This document shows, in pieces, positions 30,873 to 34,534 of a DNA stretch of 34,534 nt. The stretch lies in the IMG/VR virus record IMGVR_UViG_3300030103_003552, positions 543-35,076 of that record, one strand, 5' to 3'. Under the pieces are notes generated by a model. It did not search any database, was not told where the DNA came from, and worked only from the letters and a program-made list of their open reading frames with translations. The stretch's first letter is position 1; each line of letters begins with the position of its first letter. Source of the stretch: a virus. The position numbers were made by a program, and so were the translations under genes.

Positions 30873-31010
30873 CTACTTCTTTTTCTTTTTCTTTTGACTC
30901 GCTTGAGCCTTAGAAGTCTTAGTAAGTTTTTCATCTTTAAATTCTTTTTTAAGTTTGTTCATTAGCAGTTCCTGAAGTTCAGGACTTAGATTACTATTAT
31001 CAAATATCAT
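30873..31010 (-). CDS. 45-residue Lys-rich protein
   Basis: The ATG at 31010 overlaps the preceding stop as ATGA, and the ORF ends with TAG at 30873-30875. The N-terminal half is acidic and neutral (MIFDNSNLSPELQELLMNKL); the second half is increasingly basic and ends in a run of six Lys. An AAACCAAA element lies 4 bases before the ATG, inside the end of the preceding gene. Function unknown. Confidence 0.6.
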   Translation of the reverse strand: MIFDNSNLSPELQELLMNKLKKEFKDEKLTKTSKAQASQKKKKKK

Positions 31011-31252
31011 AAGGTTTGGTTTAAAATTAATTCATATAGCTTATGCTCCTCCTCTAAATGTTGAACGGACAAAGCCTCGTTCGTGCCATCTTCTCTCAAA
31101 GAGATACTGCGAACACCTCCGGAGTCAAGGGTTGCCTCCACAAACACATCAATGAATGCGCCACCCTTTCTCCTATATTTGGCTCTGATAATAAACGCAA
31201 CGTGCGTTTCATTGTAGCCTCTTCGAGTTCCAAAGTTATTAATTATCTTCAT
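31007..31252 (-). CDS. hypothetical small early protein
   Basis: 81 residues, beta-rich (THVAFIIRAKYRRKGGAFID, VFVEATLDSGGVRSISL), ending LNQTL. Both its start and its stop are ATGA overlaps with the neighbouring genes, so it belongs to a tightly coupled chain. No family recognised. Confidence 0.6.
   Translation of the reverse strand: MKIINNFGTRRGYNETHVAFIIRAKYRRKGGAFIDVFVEATLDSGGVRSISLREDGTNEALSVQHLEEEHKLYELILNQTL
31015..31022 (-). promoter_or_regulatory. AAACCAAA element before the start at 31010
   Basis: The octamer is followed by CCTT and the ATG. It lies in the last codons of the preceding gene, where it encodes part of the LNQ of the C-terminus. Confidence 0.5.
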
Positions 31253-31476
31253 CTGTTGTCGTGTGCATGTTCACATATATCCTCGACCAATTGATGCTCA
31301 AGAAAATCATAATAAAATTGCAAAGGTAATGTCTCTGAGTCAATGTAGATTTCAGTAACATCTAACTCGCCATCAGGAGGATGATCATAGTCTCCCGTGT
31401 CCCAATAATAAGTGTAGTCTACGGAGAGGGTGTACTCTTTTTCCACCCTCTGATATGTTCCTCTTAGCTTGTTCAT
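31249..31476 (-). CDS. hypothetical acidic early protein
   Basis: 75 residues, rich in Tyr and Asp (YTLSVDYTYYWDTGDYDHPP), with an acidic helical end (FLEHQLVEDICEHAHD). The acidity and small size fit phage host-takeover or DNA-mimic proteins, but this is only a resemblance. It is joined to both neighbours by ATGA overlaps. Confidence 0.6.
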   Translation of the reverse strand: MNKLRGTYQRVEKEYTLSVDYTYYWDTGDYDHPPDGELDVTEIYIDSETLPLQFYYDFLEHQLVEDICEHAHDNR

Positions 31477-31679
31477 TTCTGTTGTAATTTAGTTAGATTC
31501 TTTTTAATCATATTGATAGTCTCTCCAATATATTCTTGGAGATGGTCAGTATCCTCAAAGGTTGACTCTTTTTTAAAGTCTGCCTTCTCAATCTCTGAGA
31601 CTGATTCTTTTATTTCTTTTAGGTTATCAAGTAAGTCCTCGCCTACTATACCTAAATCCATTAGTTCGTTTATTGTCAT
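31473..31679 (-). CDS. hypothetical acidic helical protein
   Basis: 68 residues from the ATG at 31679 (MTINELMDLGIVGEDLLDNL). An in-frame ATG at 31703 lies inside the preceding gene; the later start has the usual AT-rich leader and is preferred. The protein is Glu/Lys/Asp-rich and helical throughout. Function unknown. Confidence 0.55.
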   Translation of the reverse strand: MTINELMDLGIVGEDLLDNLKEIKESVSEIEKADFKKESTFEDTDHLQEYIGETINMIKKNLTKLQQK

Positions 31680-31689
31680 TTTATTTAAT

Positions 31690-31944
31690 TTATATGTTAT
31701 CATTAGCGTAGTCTACTACCTCATCATAATCATATCCCCATTGCTCAAGAATCTTGTAAAGGTTTTTATAATAAAATCTTACTCCCTCTCTCTTTGCTGA
31801 ATCGTGTAACCAAATAGGATTTTCGCCATCTTCAGCAAATCGCAATAGTATTGATTTGTAAACATTTAGTTGGGCATCGCCCTCTAATTGTACTTCAATC
31901 TCTCTGACCTCGCAGTCAGAAATTACTTTGAATTTATTTTTCAT
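31690..31944 (-). CDS. hypothetical early protein
   Basis: 84 residues from the ATG at 31944 (MKNKFKVISDCEVREIEVQL). The frame is open to 32016, but that part is within the preceding gene. It has a beta-type first half and the segment FYYKNLYKILEQWGYDYDEV near the end. A TAAATTTG sequence at 31982-31975 matches a -7 element but has no -33. No family recognised. Confidence 0.55.
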   Translation of the reverse strand: MKNKFKVISDCEVREIEVQLEGDAQLNVYKSILLRFAEDGENPIWLHDSAKREGVRFYYKNLYKILEQWGYDYDEVVDYANDNI

Positions 31945-31945
31945 T

Positions 31946-32143
31946 TTATCCGTTTTTAAGTTCGGTTTCTTTTTCAAATTTAGAATGTTGTCTCCAATAG
32001 GAAAAAAACATTTCAATCTCTTTTATATCTTTTGCAAAGTCTTCTTCTTGTCCTCGCGCATAGATATTCCCTATAATCTTGTTTACATGATGCTCTACTT
32101 TCTTCAAGTCATCAATTAAAAATCCTTGTAGTGTTGTTTTCAT
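31946..32143 (-). CDS. hypothetical helical protein
   Basis: 65 residues, two or three likely helices (FLIDDLKKVEHHVNKIIGNI, FAKDIKEIEMFFSYWRQH). The start follows an AAACCAAC element, and the next gene begins 1 nt after its stop. Function unknown. Confidence 0.58.
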   Translation of the reverse strand: MKTTLQGFLIDDLKKVEHHVNKIIGNIYARGQEEDFAKDIKEIEMFFSYWRQHSKFEKETELKNG

Positions 32144-32149
32144 TTTATT

Positions 32150-32157
32150 GTTGGTTT
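32150..32157 (-). promoter_or_regulatory. AAACCAAC element before the start at 32143
   Basis: The octamer is followed by AATAAA and the ATG. It is in the short non-coding gap between two genes. Confidence 0.5.
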
Positions 32158-32160
32158 AAA

Positions 32161-32367
32161 TTATAAATATGTAAAAACTACATCGTTGCCATTATACTGA
32201 ACACAAAATATGTCTTTATCACTTTTTGAATCTTGCAAAACAAAGTGTTCCATATCAAAGTATTTATATAATTGAAATTGGTCATTAAGTTTTAAGGTTT
32301 CACCATTTACCATCTTATCCATAAGAGAAACAGTAACTTTATTAGTCGCTTCTTTTAAATGTTTCAT
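32161..32367 (-). CDS. hypothetical early protein
   Basis: 68 residues from the ATG at 32367 (MKHLKEATNKVTVSLMDKMV), 2 nt after the previous stop. An in-frame ATG at 32388 lies inside the previous gene and is less likely. The second half is beta-type and acidic (DMEHFVLQDSKSDKDIFCVQ). No family recognised. Confidence 0.55.
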   Translation of the reverse strand: MKHLKEATNKVTVSLMDKMVNGETLKLNDQFQLYKYFDMEHFVLQDSKSDKDIFCVQYNGNDVVFTYL

Positions 32368-32369
32368 AA

Positions 32370-32861
32370 TTATACTTTTAAGTTCCATGTTTTTAAATAG
32401 TCAGCATTAAGGATTGTCTCGCCCTTATTTAATGCATCGTTTATAATGTTCTGATAGTCTTGCATGACTTCAACATTACTCCATCTTTTAAATGTAGTAG
32501 GAATGCTAGTCTGAAATCCTACAACAGAATATGAAGTAGGTTTGCCTATCATTACACCCTTTTTCTCATCCTTTTTCATTAATGAAATTGTCTTTAATTC
32601 ATCCATTAATAAGTCAAGACTTGTTGTCCATTTATACTCCTTGTCATAAAGAGAATCCTTATCAATAGATTTATAAATGTCCTCAATACTTTGATTGTCA
32701 TAATTAGTAATCTTTAACTCGCCACCATAGGAATCATCCCAACAGTTGCAAATTTTCTTACCATCAAAGTAAATGTCCCATTCAAAAGATGGAGCATCAT
32801 GTCCTCGCATTTGCTTTACGTTTTTAGCAGTTGCACGTTTTAAAAATTCTTGTTTTGTCAT
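32370..32861 (-). CDS. hypothetical early protein with WD..GGE motif
   Basis: 163 residues from the ATG at 32861 (MTKQEFLKRATAKNVKQMRG). The frame is open to 32903, but the ATG at 32861 has the usual A-rich leader. The N-terminal part has YFDGKKICNCWDDSYGGELK, a pattern I associate with small phage proteins of unknown role that carry GKK...DDG/SxGGE. The second half contains a Lys-rich helix and TSYSVVGFQTSIPTTFKRW. Function unknown. Confidence 0.6.
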   Translation of the reverse strand: MTKQEFLKRATAKNVKQMRGHDAPSFEWDIYFDGKKICNCWDDSYGGELKITNYDNQSIEDIYKSIDKDSLYDKEYKWTTSLDLLMDELKTISLMKKDEKKGVMIGKPTSYSVVGFQTSIPTTFKRWSNVEVMQDYQNIINDALNKGETILNADYLKTWNLKV

Positions 32862-32910
32862 TGTTTGTTTTTTAATTAATAAATCTGTTTCATGCTTTTG
32901 CAATCATCAG

Positions 32911-32952
32911 CACAGATACACATCTGTGTACAGAGGGAGGATTGCTCCTCCC
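32911..32952 (-). other. two tandem perfect stem-loops between genes
   Basis: On the minus strand the first stem GGGAGGA/TCCTCCC (32952-32946 with 32941-32935) has a GCAA loop of the GNRA type. The second, CACAGAT/ATCTGTG (32928-32922 with 32917-32911), has a GTGT loop. Only 5 bases separate them, and neither is followed by a T-run. They fill the 98-base gap after the gene at 32960-33256. Confidence 0.8.
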
Positions 32953-32959
32953 ATAGGAT

Positions 32960-33256
32960 TTAAATTAATGTCTCCGTTTCAAATAACTCGGCAAGTTTTT
33001 TGTTTTGTTTTTTGTGTTCCTCTTTAGATTCTTTGTATGCAATTTCGGTATCCTCTTTCATTTCATCCATCCAATCTTCGTGGTAATCTCTATTGGCACA
33101 ATCTCTCATTTGACTTGCTAACGCATCTAACCATGCACCTTCTTTTCTTTCTACATTTAGTTGTGCTTGTGTTATTAAAAGTTTCGCTACTAATTCTTCT
33201 TTTGTGCTATCTAACATTGATATAACACGAGGGTTTTTTAAATTTAATTTTGTCAT
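32960..33256 (-). CDS. hypothetical acidic helical protein
   Basis: 98 residues, mostly helical, with a very charged C-terminal half (DEMKEDTEIAYKESKEEHKK). The N-terminus is MTKLNLKNPRVISMLDSTKE. An AAACCAAA element lies 12 bases before the ATG, further than in the other genes. No family recognised. Confidence 0.58.
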   Translation of the reverse strand: MTKLNLKNPRVISMLDSTKEELVAKLLITQAQLNVERKEGAWLDALASQMRDCANRDYHEDWMDEMKEDTEIAYKESKEEHKKQNKKLAELFETETLI

Positions 33257-33261
33257 AATTT

Positions 33262-33534
33262 CTATTTATTTGGTTTAAAAAAGTTTCCGAAATGGTCGAC
33301 AATCTCGGCAGTCGTTTCAATCTGAAACGTATTATAATCCCTTAGGATGTCTTCAATACTGTCTTTAGTGTAACGCATTACATAAGAAGTATAAAAGCTT
33401 TCTATCTGTTCCTCAGTAGGATTTTTATCCATAAAGGATTTAACCACCTTTGGCAGTTCCTTTAGTTTAGCATCTAACCATTCTTGGGTTTTTCGCTCAG
33501 TCTTTTTCTGCTGAATTCCTTTAAATTTATTCAT
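33262..33534 (-). CDS. hypothetical small early protein
   Basis: 90 residues, charged and helical (KTERKTQEWLDAKLKELPKV), ending FFKPNK. Its start overlaps the previous stop by ATGA. Its end is 5 bases from the next start and contains the AAACCAAA element. Function unknown. Confidence 0.58.
   Translation of the reverse strand: MNKFKGIQQKKTERKTQEWLDAKLKELPKVVKSFMDKNPTEEQIESFYTSYVMRYTKDSIEDILRDYNTFQIETTAEIVDHFGNFFKPNK
33269..33276 (-). promoter_or_regulatory. AAACCAAA element before the start at 33256
   Basis: The octamer lies 12 bases before the ATG, in the coding end of the preceding gene, in a reading frame (KPN) different from the LNQ cases. Confidence 0.4.
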
Positions 33535-33737
33535 AGGTTTATTGTTTTAGTGAAATTTGGTTTTTGTGTTAAATCAATAACAGAAATTCTTAATCTGTCA
33601 TATCCGTTTACCGTTGCCCATTCTTTACCTTTTTTCATTAATTCTTTTTCGTTGGTATATCCTTTGCATTGATAAATAATTTCTTCCATGTATTTTGGTG
33701 CATTAATTTTGCATCCGTATAAAAGTGTTTCTTTCAT
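33531..33737 (-). CDS. hypothetical small early protein
   Basis: 68 residues (KETLLYGCKINAPKYMEEII at the start, then KGKEWATVNGYDRLRISVID). It looks like a small alpha-beta domain with a central WATVNGYDRLRI strand. No family recognised. Its leader follows the nested hairpin at 33764-33812. Confidence 0.58.
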   Translation of the reverse strand: MKETLLYGCKINAPKYMEEIIYQCKGYTNEKELMKKGKEWATVNGYDRLRISVIDLTQKPNFTKTINL

Positions 33738-33763
33738 AATTTATTTATTTGTTAATGTCTGTT

Positions 33764-33812
33764 ACCACCAAAACCGCGCACAATTTAATGGCGCGGTGTT
33801 GTCTGTGGTGGT
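33764..33812. other. nested two-stem hairpin between early genes
   Basis: The outer stem ACCACCA/TGGTGGT (33764-33770 with 33806-33812) encloses the inner stem ACCGCGC/GCGCGGT (33773-33779 with 33791-33797). The internal loop is 2 and 8 bases and the apical loop 11 bases. There is no T-run on either strand. It starts 4 bases after the stop of the gene at 33817-34317 on the minus strand, and it is far more GC-rich than its surroundings. Confidence 0.82.
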
Positions 33813-33816
33813 GGCT

Positions 33817-34317
33817 TTAAATTACTTTCTCTAATTTGTTTAATCTTTTCAATTTGTCTTCATTGCTTATTGTGTTCCAATCGCTTGGGGTTTCCCATTG
33901 TGGGACATTTGCTCTCATTGTGGCAAATACTATCTTTTCCTTATATTTTACCTTATCGGCTAAACTCTCGTTTTTATCGGAGGTAATCTCGCCCAATTTT
34001 AAAAATGCTTTCATAAATTTTAAAGAGGAATTTTGCTCTTTGCCATCGTTTATCATTGCTCTTAATTCTTCGGTGCTTTTCTTAATTGCATTTTCTCTTA
34101 TATAATAACTACATTGTGTCATTTGTTTGGCTGTTGATACTGAATAACTATTATTATTTTCGTACCACTGCCCACCCTTGCAAATGAAAATGGGGTAATG
34201 CTTGTAAGAACGAACGACAAAACAGCCATTTTCAAAATCTCCACTTAAATTGTTCGCTTTGAATGGCGTTTGACTTTCAACGAATGTTGAAGAGTTTTTG
34301 TTAGATGTTTTTTTCAT
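33817..34317 (-). CDS. hypothetical early protein, first of the early block
   Basis: 166 residues. Residues 1-25 are Lys/Ser/Thr-rich, then FVVRSYKHYPIFICKGGQWY and NSYSVSTAKQMTQCSYYIR form a compact core. The YSV(T/S)TxKQxxQ pattern occurs in small early proteins of unrelated phages as I remember them, with no known function. A helical basic tail follows (NEDKLKRLNKLEKVI). The gene has the best minus-strand promoter in the window directly upstream. Confidence 0.6.
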   Translation of the reverse strand: MKKTSNKNSSTFVESQTPFKANNLSGDFENGCFVVRSYKHYPIFICKGGQWYENNNSYSVSTAKQMTQCSYYIRENAIKKSTEELRAMINDGKEQNSSLKFMKAFLKLGEITSDKNESLADKVKYKEKIVFATMRANVPQWETPSDWNTISNEDKLKRLNKLEKVI

Positions 34318-34343
34318 AATATTTGATTTAATTAATAATACTT

Positions 34344-34374
34344 TAAAGATACAAAACTTTTAATTAATATCAAA
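34344..34374 (-). promoter_or_regulatory. early promoter of the minus-strand module
   Basis: On the minus strand TTTG (34374-34371), a spacer of 19 and TATCTTTA (34351-34344), one base from TAnnTTTG. The ATG at 34317 follows 26 bases after the -7 element. It would fire the early small-ORF operon. Confidence 0.68.
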
Positions 34375-34426
34375 TTAAAATTTTATTAAATGCAATATTT
34401 ATTCAATTGGTTTTTGTTCCTCTTTT

Positions 34427-34494
34427 GGTCCAGTGTTGACCAGGGAACGTATATGCCTGGTTATTAGTGAGTTAAGTATTAATATTTCTGGACC
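34427..34494. repeat. inverted repeat with inner hairpin near the right edge
   Basis: GGTCCAG (34427-34433) and CTGGACC (34488-34494) are perfect 7-bp complements. Inside, ACCAGG (34439-34444) pairs with CCTGGT (34456-34461) around an 11-base loop. The 217-base stretch 34318-34534 holds this element and the early promoter and no convincing gene. Confidence 0.65.
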
Positions 34495-34534
34495 CTATTT
34501 TATATAATTTTATTAACTGTCTTTTTCTTTGGGG

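Noticed and set aside
34427-34495. tRNA-like 7-bp acceptor stem followed by A
   Set aside because: The inner arms do not give a 5-bp/7-base anticodon or T arm, there is no TTC-type T loop, and the length is short.
34472-34534. End of a minus-strand gene entering from the right edge
   Set aside because: Only 20 basic codons before a stop, no motif, and the same frame stays open for 22 more codons after it; too little to call a gene.
1-34534. CRISPR array, diversity-generating retroelement or insertion sequence
   Set aside because: No spaced direct repeats of suitable length, no reverse transcriptase and no transposase were seen.

Overview
The window looks like about 34.5 kb of a tailed-phage genome (podovirus type) infecting a Bacteroidetes host, probably a flavobacterium. 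The evidence is AT-rich DNA, start codons preceded by A-rich leaders instead of Shine-Dalgarno sequences, Bacteroidetes-type promoters (TTG about 19 nt upstream of TAnnTTTG), and gene families typical of phages of this phylum: a BT4734-like primase-helicase, a DUF1071/Sak3 annealing protein, and a neck and nozzle set like that of crAss-like and Cellulophaga-type podoviruses. No integrase, tRNA, CRISPR array or insertion sequence was seen. Terminase, portal, DNA polymerase and lysis enzymes are not in the window, so the genome is incomplete here.

Plus strand, 1-21452, is the late virion module. In order it holds the end of the probable major capsid protein, a strong terminator, a conserved head-module protein, a combined terminator and promoter, two neck (ring/connector) proteins, a tail nozzle protein split into two ORFs, and a Cys-containing tail protein. 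A cassette of accessory genes, most with their own -7 promoter element, follows: a GT60-like glycosyltransferase, a protein with a Thr-Pro repeat tail, a probable tail protein and a GNAT-like acetyltransferase. The module ends with three proteins of increasing size (253, 649 and 1952 aa) that look like the ejected internal virion proteins of podoviruses.

Minus strand, 34317 down to 21442, is the early/middle module, converging on the late module at about 21.45 kb. The right part (34.3-29.9 kb) is a string of very small unrecognised ORFs, often joined by ATGA overlaps, punctuated by hairpins and tandem repeats; these are probably host-takeover genes. The centre (29573-26426) is a recombination operon: a DnaA domain IV-like protein, a Sak3-type annealing protein, an RNA polymerase alpha-CTD-like coiled-coil protein, a PD-(D/E)XK exonuclease and a small protein with an SSB-like acidic tail, closed by a terminator. 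The left part (26217-21442) is a replication operon: primase-helicase, SNF2-like helicase, VRR-NUC nuclease, small ORFs and a 28-residue membrane microprotein. A lone plus-strand membrane protein gene sits at 29652-29888.

Three observations stand out. A protein glycosyltransferase gene lies directly beside a gene whose product ends in a mucin-like Thr-Pro tail, suggesting that the phage decorates its own virion. A recurrent AAACCAA(C/A) element lies just upstream of start codons in the early module and is kept even where it must also encode the end of the preceding protein. A stand-alone RNA polymerase alpha-CTD-like domain sits inside the recombination operon. No stretch longer than about 220 bases lacks a gene.
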